DNA from: Vandiemenella viatica
Lineage: Eukaryota > Arthropoda > Insecta > Orthoptera > Morabidae
Reading direction: 5' to 3'
NCBI GenBank assembly: GCA_031002005.1
Contig: CM061918.1
Coordinates: forward strand, 42,816,047 to 42,880,046
Length of the DNA: 64,000 bases
Within the stretch, counting starts at the first letter, position 1; every line of letters begins with the position of its first letter. Made by a program: the position numbers and the translations under genes. The notes beneath the pieces were generated by a model. It was not told the DNA's origin, did not search any database, and saw nothing but the letters and a program-made list of their open reading frames with translations. Shown here one piece after another: positions 43,700-54,999 of this stretch.

Positions 43700-44005
43700 A
43701 AGTTTTCAATTACTCTCTTAAATATTCAAGGGAAGATGACCATGATCACAAGCTGGCACTCGATATCAGGCATGAAAGTGTGGGAAGATTTTCTTTCGCA
43801 GGTAAGGTGGGCAGAGATTGGAATAAATTACAAAGAATAATGATGAATAATTTACCAGAAATTCTGAAAGAATTTAAAGTTGAAATTTGTAGAAGGCAAA
43901 AGTAGTTGGATACAGAAAGGAGGAAAGTGGGTATGTAGGGAAATTGCCATCGGAGCGTGCGCTCTATTGCAATTCAATTAAATTAAGTAAAGTATATTGC
44001 ATTTT
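43700..44005 (+). mobile_element. LINE 3' fragment, same family as 22700-23625
   Basis: The frame to the stop at 43903 contains HKLALDIRHESVGRFSFAG, RDWNKLQRIMMNNLPEILKE and KVEICRRQK, parallel to the fragment at 23270-23533. The 3' UTR includes GGAGCGTGCGCTCTATTGC. Confidence 0.82.
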
Positions 44006-44009
44006 TGTT

Positions 44010-45450
44010 TAAAAAAACGTATGGTAGACAATTGCGACAAATTTCCCGTTCATAGGCAATAAAAATCGTCTGTAATTCACTAACTGAAAAAAAACTTGGT
44101 TTTTGTAATTAATGAGCCCTAACAACATGTTAAACACATAAGCTGGAATAGATAGTCTTTACTTGCATTGACACTCCTTACAATGTAATTTCAACCTAAG
44201 TTCGAGACGCTCTTCGGCATAAAGACAACACTTTTAACTTTTTTTTTGTGGTAGCTTCGCGAACGACGAGCAAGAATGCCAAATCGGACGTATTCTCTAT
44301 GAAGCTACCGTTCAAGCATTAACACACAACTTTATTTATTAATTTATGCTTGCAGCTAAGCAGCCATTTTAATTTTACAGAATAACATAAACATACAACT
44401 AAGTACACAAGTTATTTACAATTACGTTAAATGTTTCCACCAATATTTCTTACAAAATCTTATAAACAGCGTAGTCATCCGATGCTAGAGGGAGGCAGCG
44501 ACAGTGGGTAGACGAATTCTTTCTTTCACGAGAGTATCTATGTATTTAGGTGATTGATCTCCATTTCCTTCAATCGGCAGCAAAACAGTGGTTTACATCT
44601 TCAATTACTCCACAAGACTTACCAACCAGGATCGGCTGCTCATACACAACAACACACTTCCTTTATTCCGGACTCCCAGAGGGATACAGAGGCCCGTTTC
44701 TGGAATAAGTTAACCTCTTTGTCGTTTCAAACCGAATGTTGTGTTTAAAATTGTATACTAGGTTGGTTACAAAATAAAGAGGCGGGTCGAGAAAAAAAAT
44801 TTTTTCTAACACAGGATGTGACGTATAGATCTTTATCAAGTAGAAAAATATTTTTTGTCAATTTTTCAATTGTTTTCATACGAAAATAAAGACCTGGGTG
44901 GACGTCAAAGACCACTTTTCTTACTGCATGTATCTCAGAAACTCTGTTAATTACGAACTTAAAATTTGTTCCCAATATCGACCATATCCTTTATTTAATT
45001 GACAGATATTGTATCCCGTTCACTATAAACTGGCGGTTCAATGTCAAGTTCTCCTGACACCGCTCGTCACCTACCGCCCTCTTCCTTCCTAGCTCTCCGA
45101 GCTGACCGCTGTGTCTATGTAGCCGTCTCGTCAATTTACCCTCCGCATGTAGGGGAGTGGGGATAGATCAGAATGACCTTGAGCCGCCTCTGTTAACTGA
45201 ACAGACTATAACTTACTTTATAGGTTGTGAGCAAAACAAGCAAACATTTTTATTTTGACGTTACTTTTTTCACATATTAAACACTATTTTGGTGTCAAAA
45301 ACAACGGCACTGAAACTTAAGACACCTATAATAAGTCTAACTGTAATTGAATGGTAGCATTAACTTTGGAGAGCCTAGTAAAGCAGTCCAGTCCGTATCA
45401 ATTTTGGTGACAAGCGACTGCCGTTTCAGCTAACACATTAGTTTGTTTAG
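44010..45450. other. No recognised feature
   Basis: A 64-codon frame at 44554-44748 ends EARFWNKLTSLSFQTECCV and has a faint LINE C-terminal look, which I cannot support. Otherwise AT-rich unmatched sequence. Confidence 0.4.
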
Positions 45451-45452
45451 AA

Positions 45453-45817
45453 TTCAGGGTTGACCAACCCGCGGCCCGCCTTGAATATTTTTTCGGCCCG
45501 CGAGATTCATCAGACTTTTTATAATGGCCAAAGAAGTGAAAATCAATTTATTAAAAAAATACATTATTTGTGCATCCATATATCCAGAAATTATCTGTAA
45601 AAAATATGAGTATCATTCTTATTATATTTCATATACTTACATGTAAGAATAATAAGAAACACATGAATAATAACTCATTATGTTTCTGTGTTTCACTCCA
45701 AAAAAAAATCTGTTGTGGGCTAAATCTAATATGGGGATATATGATTTTTATGCGGCCCATGGAGTTATGATGCATTTCCAAAGTGGCCCGCAAGATCATT
45801 GGGGTTGGCCACCCCAG
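45453..45817. mobile_element. hAT-type MITE copy 2
   Basis: It begins CAGGGTTGACCAACCCGCGG and ends GGGGTTGGCCACCCCAG. The interior follows 36259-36643 (TGTGCATCCATATAT, GTAAGAATAATA, TATGCGGCCCATGGAG, TTATGATGCATTTCCAA). The flanks share GTTTAGA with small differences, an imperfect target duplication. It keeps the GGCCCGC blocks partly lost in copy 1. Confidence 0.85.
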
Positions 45818-45819
45818 GT

Positions 45820-46230
45820 TTAGATGATTACATTACGGATCTCTAGCTTGTTTGTTTCGTGTCTATTAGCCGGTAGTTCCAGTATTATCTAAACTTTAGT
45901 TCAATGCAACAGAAAAAAATAACATACCCTCAGGTGAGGCAGCACAAATTTATTCGCAATCATTAGTCTGCTTGTTGCTGCTAATTAACTGAAATGCGAT
46001 GAGCCTTATAACGTGGCATAGTTGCCAACATGGTAATAATTTTCTCTCTCTTGTTTGAGGTGAAAGTTCTTTCGAATCGTCCGGTGAAATACCAATGAGT
46101 AATTTTTTTGCATTTCACCAACACGTGGCACTACATTAATGCCATCTATCGTGGAATATCGAGTATCATTCCTTTTAAAGTGATATTTGTAGAAGACGGC
46201 CTGAATTTCAACGAAATACAACACTAACGA
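45820..46230. other. No recognised feature
   Basis: AT-rich unmatched sequence. Confidence 0.45.
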
Positions 46231-46234
46231 GAAC

Positions 46235-46492
46235 TTTTTTTTTTTTTTTTTTTTTTTTTGTTCTTCGTGCCTTTACGCATCGTCGACGTCGCGTTAATGA
46301 ACGGCGGCAAAGGACTGAAGACAGGGATCGGGAAGAAATTCCGTCATGGTTTTTGAAGGAACCATCCCGAGATTTGGCTGGAGAGATTTCGGGAAGCCGC
46401 GGAAAATCAAAATCCGGATAGTCGAGACGGGGATTCGAACCAGCGTCCCTCCAAATGCCAGGCAAGAACATTACCACTCACCCACCACGCTA
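46235..46492 (-). mobile_element. SINE-A copy, diverged
   Basis: T25 (46235-46259), CCTTTACGCATCGTCGACGTC, a diverged body (GGGAAGAAATTCCGTCATGG) and B box (GGGGATTCGAACC), head CACCCACCACGC. No clear target duplication; it appears older than the full-length copies. Confidence 0.88.
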
Positions 46493-46904
46493 TTTAAGAA
46501 TGCGATCAAAAGAATGTACTGTAGAAGTATGTTTTGAGAATTAAAGGTGAAGTATGAAACCTTACAAACGCTATGAGATAGTTATTAACTGTATTATCCT
46601 AACGGCTAAGCCATAAAATAGATTCGTTGGTTTACAACGTCCTGTCGATTAAAGCCAAGAAGAAAAAAAATAATTACGAGAGGAGAAAAATCTGAGTGTG
46701 GATAAAATAACAGTCTAAAGGAGGTAGGACAGTGAATATAAAGGAGGAATAAATGTATCCTCCGGAAGTGTGGTTAAACATCCGTTACTATGTACATGTT
46801 GTTTGAATAAAAGATTGTACAAATACAGTCGGTATTTCTACAAATAATTTTCCGAAGAATAATGCGCAAGTCCAAGGCAAATCTATCGAAATGGGATTAT
46901 ATTT

Positions 46905-47105
46905 ATGCTAGCAGCATTAAGTGTGAAAGTAGTGAGGACCAAACCATGAACCGTATGGTCGAGTGTCCTATGTACCCATCATCCTGCAAAGATGTTTCGA
47001 GCAACAAATAACGCATTTGAGGTTGCGAAGTATTGGGAAAAATGAGTTTAAAGTGGTCAGCATGTACAATGTTTAACTGTGTATTTGTCCGGATGATTCA
47101 ACAAA
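46905..47105 (+). mobile_element. Jockey-like LINE 3' terminus
   Basis: The stretch corresponds to the end of the copy at 50990-51590: AGCATTAAGTGTGAA, GTGAGGACCAAACCATGAACCG, GAGTGTCCTATGT, GTTTCGAGCAACA and TTTAACTGTGTATTTG. It covers only the last ~200 bases. Confidence 0.8.
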
Positions 47106-47109
47106 GAAT

Positions 47110-48100
47110 AATACTAAGATTCAGATTTAAAATATAACCTTATTTTTGTGAAAAGTTGTGCTTTATGATTATTACACGCGAGGTTTGATATCTGTGTTTC
47201 TTCTTCTTCTTCTTTTCCGTTTTGTTCTCTATGGACCACGTGGTTCTTAACTCTGGTGAGCTTTCTTATTATTTCTTCATCTGTGCACTGTGGTTGTCTT
47301 TTCTTTGCTGGGTCCATTTCACCCCAGATTTGGGGGGCAGTGTTTTAGCTGTTAGTGCCTGGAGACTGTCGTATGCTTCAATCAACTCTCTGTTGTAAAT
47401 TTCATTGAGATCAATTTTCAGTTGCTAGAGATCATTTTTGAGTAGCCTTGTCCATTTTGGCTCAGTTGCTTTCCCTCCAGATATGGTGTTGAACATTTTG
47501 TAGGTGAGTCTATGATTGTCCATCCGAACTATGTGGCCATAGAATATTAATCTCCTTTTTATCGTGGCTGTTGTAATGCTCTCCACTAGTTGGTATAGGT
47601 CCTTATTATGCCTGAGTCTGTATTTTCCTTCTTCTTTGACAAGACCCACGATTTTTCTCAAGATCTTACATCCCTTTAGTTACAGTTTTCTGAGTAGTCA
47701 CTTTCTAACCATTTTCAAGCATTCTGATGCATACAGTACTGATGGTAGAATTTACTGTATTGTAGTGCCTAAGTTTGAGGTAAAGGGAGAGGGATTTAGA
47801 TCCATCCGATACGTTGTACAAATGCGATATGTTCTCTCCAATTTGGCGCATCTGCTATTCATGGCTAAGTGCTCGTTGTTGTTTTGAGTTATCCATCCTC
47901 CACGGTATTTGAAGGCATTACTCCTTCGTATCATTGCATTCCCCAGTGGGATTAAGTTGGGTGCATTTCTGATGTTGGTGATTTGCTCAGTTTTGTTTAT
48001 GGACTTCTTTAACCCTACCTTAGCTGCTATGTTGTTGAGGGAAAGGTAGTTTGTCCTTTCGAAGCCTGTTCTCTACTGTATATCTGTGCTGTTAATTCTA
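47110..48100 (-). mobile_element. LINE C-terminal fragment
   Basis: Minus-strand pieces in order from 48080: VGLKKSINKTEQI, FKYRGGWITQNNNEHLA, YASECLKM, KILRKIVGLVKEEGKYRLRH, IKRRLIFYGHIVRMDNHRLT and IFNTISGGK-like text. GHIxRMDxxRLTxKIF is a familiar signature of an insect non-LTR family. Stops near 47755 and 47690 break the frame. Confidence 0.82.
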
Positions 48101-48164
48101 AGATAAACTCTATCAAAGAAAATCTGGCTAGACAGAAAATCATGAGGAACAGCCATTTTTTTAA

Positions 48165-48385
48165 TGGCATTAAGCTACCGAGGCCAGTTCAACGTGGTAA
48201 TCATGACTCATCCTGTATATCATTCCCTCTAGTGAGTTTTTTCTACGAAGTATCGACACCACAGGACGGACACGGTATGAACTCACACAACACTTAAACA
48301 CCCATGCCCTCGGCCGGACTCGAACCGGGGACCTTCGGTACGTGGAGCCACTACTGTAGCCCCTACGCTACAGAGGACGGCAAGT
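48165..48385 (-). mobile_element. SINE-B copy 2, partial
   Basis: The minus strand reads: head with GGTCCCCGGTTCGAGTCCGG, GGGCATGGGTGTTTAAGTGTTGTGTGAG, GTCCGTCCTGTGGTGTC. It stops before the CATTGAGCTGGCTG block, so the 3' half is missing. Confidence 0.8.
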
Positions 48386-48789
48386 CTTATTTTTTCTTTT
48401 TTTCTAGGAACTCTTCCTCTCATTCTAAATTTACAAGTAGCTTATATCCAGAATTTTTAAATATGTTTGTGGGCGTCATTTGTTTCTATCACGTCTTCAA
48501 ACTGCCACTAATTTTGAAGATTTTACTGTCGTGGATTACTCACAAGCATACTTCGGTACTATTCACAAAGTTTCTCTGTAAGCATTATATGAAATAGTGT
48601 TACCTGCGTGTGTTCAAACAGGTTGCTTTATGTTTGTGTATATAAACGATGGTAAAAACAAAGTGGATCTGTTATATTTTAATAGATTTTTATTAAATCA
48701 TCGCCCGTATTTAGGGTTAATAATGGTAAATATTCTTACTTCTAGAAAACTAGTGCCAGAAAATTTCAGAAGAATTGATTTCAAATGGA

Positions 48790-48985
48790 TAGAAAATACA
48801 GTCACAGGGGGCACATGCATCTTAGAGAGAGTGGAGCCAAGAGATCAGCACAGACCGAGAGGAATACCACAAGACTGATGGGACAAGAACATACGCGGGG
48901 TTGTCGGAGTTAACTGGCAGAGGATCGCCATAAAGCGTTCGACCAGGAGAAGACCGGTCAAGCTCTACTAGAACTCATAACTACT
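48790..48985 (+). mobile_element. LINE C-terminal remnant
   Basis: The text ENTVTGGTCIL, PRDQHRPRG, then (past a stop) IRGVVGVNWQRIA and RSTRRRPVKLY resembles the R-G-R-P-x-x-R-W-x-D-D ... V-A-G-x-N-W end of insect LINEs. It lies in the 93-codon frame 48597-48878 and beyond. Too short to assign a clade. Confidence 0.5.
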
Positions 48986-49208
48986 AGAGGTCACATCATT
49001 TAATGATGAACTGCCTGATATTACATTTCATTATGGTACAATTAAGTTAACATTTTCCAGCCCGTAGTAGCCACATCGAAACATAACCTAAGATATGTGT
49101 CATAAACTATCTATATGCATAGTTATGCTAGAACGGTGGGCTTTAGTTTATATGTGTACATACGTATGAAACTGCCAAGATTCCAAAATTTACGATTATG
49201 GCGTTTGT

Positions 49209-49418
49209 ATTTTCTTTCCTACGCCTCATCAACGTCGATATCATTAGGGGTGGGATAGGACTAAAGTCAAGGAACGGGAAGGAATTCGGCCATGGACTCG
49301 CCTGGAGTGAATTTGGGAAACCATAGAAAACCCAAATCTGAATGCCCGGACGGGGATTCGAACCTCCATCCTCCCGAATGTGAACCAGAGCGTTAACCAC
49401 TAACCCTCCACGCCTGGT
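49209..49418 (-). mobile_element. SINE-A copy with internal deletion
   Basis: Tail region TTTCCTACGCCTCATCAACG, body and B box (GGGGATTCGAACC) are present. About 30 bases (from CCTTTTTGAAGG to GCATTC) are missing between GGCCATGG and ACTCGCCTGG. Confidence 0.92.
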
Positions 49419-49504
49419 AGTATCATCAAGAACTATGTTACTAATCCATATCTGAAATATCTTATATGTTAACTAATGAAAGAAGCTATCAATAAGTAAA
49501 TGCT

Positions 49505-50520
49505 TGTTGACATGCGTTCATCAGATGTTGCTGGATGTGTGGACAGATAGACAAAAATTATCACTTCTTGTTTTTTTTCTAATTATGTTACTAACCTGGG
49601 TACAAAATATCCTATCTGTTATCCGATGCAGTAAGTTATATTATGTGCAGTTTCGTAAAAATCTATTCATGATGTTTTGCGTGATACACTGACATATAAA
49701 AATGTTAATTTTACGCTTTCATATTATTTTGGACTCTGAAAATTTTTGTGAAACTGTATAAAAAGTATCCTATATCTTAAACAGTGGCATAAGCTTATTA
49801 CTACGTGGAGTTTTGTAAAGTATATCCATTACTTTTATGTGATATACAAACATACAGGGAGCCACAAATTACAAAATTTGTAGTATCGGTATCTCTATCA
49901 TTAGCAATGTAGACTGTAATTATTATTTTTACAATGAATTTGTTGTATGGAAAGGTAGACAAAGATAACAAAATTCATTGTTTTGTCTTAACTATGTTAC
50001 TCATCTGGATAAAAAAATATTCCATCTGTTATCCAATGAAGTAAGTTGAACTATGTGCAGTTTCGCAAAAATCTGTTCTTGATTTTTTGCGGTTTGAACT
50101 AACAGATAAAATGTCAAAATTCACTATTTTGAATTTTTGAATATTTAAGCCGTTTTCCTTTGCTACTACATTAGTTCTGGGTTTTCTTATTCGTCTGTTG
50201 CAGCTACAAAATAAAACTTAGTTAAGGCATACGCGTTATGGTTTATTATACCATCATTGATTTTGTATTATTTTGGTCTCTGAAGTATTTTGTGAACTTG
50301 GATAAAAAGTATCCTATATCGTAAACAGTGACATAAGCCTATTACTATGCGGAATTTTGTGAAATCTATCCATTAGTTTTATGTGATACGAAAAGATACA
50401 TACAAATAGACAGGCAGCCAAAAATTCCAAATTTGCAGTTTCGACATCTCTATCATAAGCAATGTATACTGTAATTAATCTTTTTAAAATGAATTTGCTG
50501 ACGAACAGACCTCTTCTTCC
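49505..50520 (+). repeat. Two-copy direct repeat, about 400-550 bp each
   Basis: The first copy (about 49540-49950) and second (about 49955-50500) share TTATGTTACT/TAACTATGTTACTCAT, ATCTGTTATCC, GTGCAGTTTCG, ATTATTTTGG(A/T)CTCTGAA, GATAAAAAGTATCCTATATC, AAACAGTG and CTCTATCAT. The second copy has about 130 extra bases. Non-coding; the unit resembles internal modules of non-autonomous elements. Confidence 0.8.
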
Positions 50521-50989
50521 ATTATTTTTCCATCGGGTGGGTCGTAGACAATAACGAGACACTGGCCACCTGTTAAACAGGCGTCCAGTGTGAAATCATG
50601 AGGCTGAGAGAGCATGTGCCCTACACGTGTTTTGGAACCGGATTGGTGAGATCAAGAGCATTTAACCTGTTGGTGGAATGTTTGTGTAGCCATTTGTCTG
50701 CGAAATTTGTAATTTTGGTTCCGTATGATAAGTGTATTTTTGCTTGTGAAATATATAACTCATGAGATGGAGATTGCGGACCGTTCCAGGTTTCGCCTAG
50801 ATGACTTCAGGAAACCGCCTAGAAACCACAATCAGTGGGGTCGGTAGTGATCAGGACTCGTGCCTTGTCTTGTTGTACCTACCCGATTCAATTACAATTT
50901 ATTATATATCACTGATTATAATCAATTCAATTTTCTCAGTAAGTTCGCAACGCAAGATTTAGTTTCTGCAAGATACTCATCAACAGAAA

Positions 50990-51590
50990 AAAAAGTTCAA
51001 CGTCATTTCCACAGGCTTTACCAGCTTTCGAGGACTAAACCACCCAGTATCCGGAGAGAAGTGGCTGCGAACAAGGAGAGGACAGAAGCAGAACGGGAAA
51101 GCGCTCATCCACTGCATGGCCATACACCACCAACCCAGAGACTCAAGTCCAGGAAAAGCTTCCTGAAAACATCACGGGAACTAAGTGGGTCACCTGGAAA
51201 GGCAAAAGTACAGTTGTGGAAAATGAAGGTCCCTAACATCTCGGACCACTGACAGTTGCAGAGCGCTTGCCACCTGGTCACGCAGAGGACTGGAACGTCT
51301 GGCGGTCCTTAAATCGATTGCGAACAGGAGTGGGCAGGTCAAGGAAAATCTAGTGAGATGGGGTAATACTGATGCTACCAGTATTAAGTGCGAATGTGGT
51401 GAGGACCAAACAATGAACCATATGCTCGAGTGTCCTATGTGCTCATCATCCTGCAACAAAAATTACCTGTTTCGAGCAACACCTAATGCACTTGAGGTTG
51501 CGTAGTACTGGGCGAAATATGTTTAAAGTTGTTAGTTTGCACAATTTTTTAACTGTGTATTCGATGTTTATTATTCAGGAATAATAATAA
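50990..51590 (+). mobile_element. Jockey-like LINE 3' end, same family as 39310-40085
   Basis: RLYQLSRTKPPSIRREVAAN and HPLHGHTPPTQRLKSRKSF repeat the end of the 39 kb copy. It then continues with a Cys/His-type tail, with CECGEDQTMNHMLECPMC encoded at about 51390-51440. It finishes with a 3' UTR ending in GAATAATAATAATT near 51590. A stop at 51250 (after NISDH) breaks the frame. Confidence 0.88.
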
Positions 51591-51594
51591 TTTC

Positions 51595-52320
51595 CACTTC
51601 TAATGTGTGGTTATCACATAATATCTCATCTCAACCCCTTCATAGTTTTGCTGTGTTATTGGGTGGAAGTCAAAGGCAATTAAACAGAATAGACGTTGAT
51701 TCATTTGTAGTCTATGACTTCAGCTCAGCCCTTTTCTGTTTTTTCTTTTGGTTATCAAATATCGTAAAATGTGCTGATAAGAAAAAATTACGAAGTGAGA
51801 GAAAGTATGTTCCATCTGCGAGCCACGATATAGCATACAGCAGTCGTCAGTACAGAATCAGGGGTTTGTGAAGTTTATGTGCACGTGATAAAGTTCAAGG
51901 TTATTGAGGGGAAAGTTTTGGCTTGAAGAGTACACAACAGTGTTGTTGGTTCGCGGTTTCGCTTACCACATCTGGTCTCACTGCGGAATTGCGCCGAGTC
52001 ACCGTGGACGTAAATCGAACATACGTCATAACCAATTCGTGCCTTTACTTATGTAAGAGAAGTTTTTGATAAATTAATTTTACCTTTGTAGGAGTACTGG
52101 AATAACAGTATTTGATAGACTTTCTTCAGATGAGTCTTGGCTGCATGAAGTTTAGTTAGAGTTAAACGTTTTTCTTGATGGTTTACTAGGCATTTTTAAG
52201 TGCACACATATTTTCTCTAAACAAAGGAAAACATAGCTAACATTGATTTGTTTGACGCCGAATTTCGTAACAATTATTTTACGACACGTTCAATGGTTAA
52301 GCCAATAATTACGTTTTGCT
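51595..52320. other. No recognised feature
   Basis: An 88-codon frame at 51605-51871 has no recognisable family. Remainder AT-rich. Confidence 0.4.
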
Positions 52321-52489
52321 ATTTAATGTAGAGCCAATGTACCAGTAGGCTTACTTGTATCTCAAAATTCTTTGAGATGGTGTTACGTTAGATTTTTTTT
52401 TTCCTTGTGTAAATTTGCCCTTTTTTTTTTTTTTTTAAAAAAAAAAAAAGAATGACAAATCATATATATTATTTCTATAAGGTATTTTT

Positions 52490-53453
52490 TTGTCACAAGC
52501 CTGTATCTTCTTTCATACTTCACCGAAATCAATGAAAGAGGTGTCATTTTAAAGCTTCGGTCACATCATATTTTAAGGAATGAAGTTTTCGGAATTCGAC
52601 CCTTAAAGGGCAAAAATGTCAATATTTCTAAAATGCTGTTTTCTGTGTTACGAGTCACTTATCTCCCTTGATACCTACCTGTAATCGTTTAATGAAGTAT
52701 CATTTTAAAGATTAAGATCTCCGCTTTAGTGACGTCACATATTAAGACAGAAATTTTTCGAAATTCGACAAAAGAATCAATATTTTTGCAATGCGGTTTT
52801 GTGTCACGAGCGATTTATCTCCCTTAATATCTAACCGATATAGATAAATGAGGTATCATATTAAAGAATAAGGTCTCCGCCGTGATAAAATTATATTTTA
52901 AGAAAGGAACTTTTCGTAATTCGACCCTTAAAGGGCAAAAATGTCAATTTTTCTAAAATGCTTTTTTGTATCTTGAGTCTTTTATCTCCCTGGATATCTA
53001 ACCAAAATCGATAAATGAGGTAGGATTATGAGGAGCAATGGCTCAGCATTGTGAAATCATATTTTAAGAAATAATGTTTTTGGAATTCAACCATTAAAGG
53101 GAAAAAGAATAAATTTTTTATGACGCATTTTTGTGTCACGAGCGATTTATCTCCCTTAATATCTAACCGATATAGATAAATGAGTTATCATATTAAAGAC
53201 TAAGGTTTCCGCCGTGGTAACATTATATTCTAAGAAAGGAATTTTTCGTAATTCGACCCTTAAACGGTAAAAATATCAATATTTTTAAAATACGTTTTAT
53301 GTCTTTCGAGCCTTTTATCTCCCCGTTTTTTTTTAACCAAAATCGATAAATGAAGTAGGAGTATGAAGAGTAATGACTCAGCTGTGGTGACATCATATTC
53401 AACTTCACTTTTCACATCATTTTTTTCGCGAAATTTTCGCACGGGTCATCTAG
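52490..53453 (+). mobile_element. Helitron-type 3' end with internal tandem array
   Basis: About 5.7 units of 156-168 bp, each with TTTATCTCCCTTAATATCTAACC, GATAAATGAGGTA and a CCTTAAAGGG-CAAAAATGTCAAT block. Units alternate in type, giving a ~332-bp dimer. The array ends in the palindrome GCGAAATTTTCGC (53428-53440), a nine-base spacer and CTAG (53450-53453) before T, the classic Helitron 3' terminus. The 5' end was not located. Confidence 0.82.
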
Positions 53454-53490
53454 TATTTTATTAAATTTAGAAAGAAAAAAAAAACACACA

Positions 53491-53727
53491 CAGAGCCTGT
53501 TGGGTGAGCGGTTAACACTCTGACCTCGCGTTCAGGAGATCGCCGGTTCGAATACCCGTCCGGGCATCCAGACTAGGGTTTTCCATGGTTTCTCCAAATC
53601 ACTCCAGCTGAATGTCGGGCTGCTTCCTTCAAAAATGCCACAGCCGAATTCCTTCCTTGTTCCCAATCCCATCCCGTCTCCAGTTATCTCGACGTCAACG
53701 ACGCATAAAGCCATAATTTAAAAAAAG
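53491..53727 (+). mobile_element. SINE-A copy, full length, diverged
   Basis: Head GTTGGGTGAGCGGTTAACAC, B box CCGGTTCGAATACCC, body and tail (TCGACGTCAACGACGCATAAAG) all recognisable, with scattered changes. It begins 37 bases after the Helitron terminus. Confidence 0.92.
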
Positions 53728-53729
53728 TA

Positions 53730-53927
53730 TCTGAATATGAAATTTTATCCAAAAATATAAAGCTCCTTCAGGCTTACTGGTACCTCAAATTTCTACGAGG
53801 TGCTGTTATAAAACTAGGTTAGAATTTTTCTTTTTTAAAATCGCGTTTTTTCAGGGAAGACACCGATTTGGATAAACTTAAAAATTAAAACGTTATCTAA
53901 ATATGAAAATTTATCGAAATCGTTAGA

Positions 53928-53994
<67 letters not shown>

Positions 53995-54790
53995 ATTGTT
54001 CGATTTAAGAGTAAAACTTTATCTGTATACAAAATTTCAACTTTATTCTTCAACAAATTACCTTAGACTTTTGATGATTGTCAGCCAGTTAGTCAAAATT
54101 TCGGTAAAAACTAAACTTAAAAAGTATAGGTCTATAAATAAAAAAAATATTATCGCACAGTTGGGGGTTATGTTTGAAATCAGATTAACTAGAAATTGAT
54201 TTATTGAAAAGTATTTTTTTAAAAAAAGATCGATTAATAAATTTTCTGCAGAATGATATATATATGTAAGTTTTTGTGAAATTATCTACTGAGTAATTTC
54301 TAAATATATTATTCTTTTTCTGCTAGAACTTAAATTTCTGAAAAATAACTGTATTTTCGGGTCAGTTATTTCAGAAATAAAGTTTTTATTGTGATTTACC
54401 GCTAATGAAGTTGAGGAATAAAATACAATACAAATTTTTTGATCAACTTATTAATTCTGCATAAAATTTATGAAAAAAAAACTAAAAACAAATACAGAAA
54501 AACGTTTGATCGCCCGATCATTTAAGCTCCTGTGATGATTTTACACCCGTCAGTTTTCTAATTTTATTTGATAATCACGTTTGGGGAAGTAAGAAATAAT
54601 TCAGTGCGGAGTTACAGTCTTGGAAGTTATTTCGTGAGAACTCACGTGACAAAAGCTAGTTTAAATATAAATAAAACAGCAATAGCATCTGTTGCTAACA
54701 GGGGTGGACGTCCAGAAACAATTAAAACTGAGTCAATAAGACAGCATAGGACTTCGAAGGGGTCTCAGCAGGCACTGTGATGTGAGAGTT
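53730..54790. other. AT-rich sequence with (AT)30 microsatellite
   Basis: (AT)30 at 53931-53990. A segment at 53758-53830 (CAGGCTTACTGGTACCTCAAA, ACGAGGTGCTGTTA) resembles 52330-52400 on the far side of the tandem array. No gene recognised. Confidence 0.6.
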
Positions 54791-54827
54791 GAGTCTTTCC
54801 CGGCGTACAGATGATAAAAAATCCTCT

Positions 54828-54919
54828 CCGGTGTTTTGTCGGATAAGTTCTGCCATACACAACGTCTCAACAGCTATCGAAACGTCGTGTACGGAAGAAA
54901 TTATCCGACAAAACACCCG
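54828..54919. repeat. Imperfect hairpin: 38-base arms, 16-base loop
   Basis: The left arm 54828-54865 and right arm 54882-54919 are inverted, with about five differences; the pairing core is GTGTTTTGTCGGATAA / TTATCCGACAAAACAC. Weaker pairing extends about 12 bases outwards. The loop is TCTCAACAGCTATCGA. It could be two LTR-like ends in inverted orientation or a foldback element. Confidence 0.75.
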
Positions 54920-54999
54920 ACAAGAAATTTTGGTGTTCAGCATTGACAGAAATACAGCCCTAACAAAACACGAAACATGCACCACCTCAGCGTTCTAAT

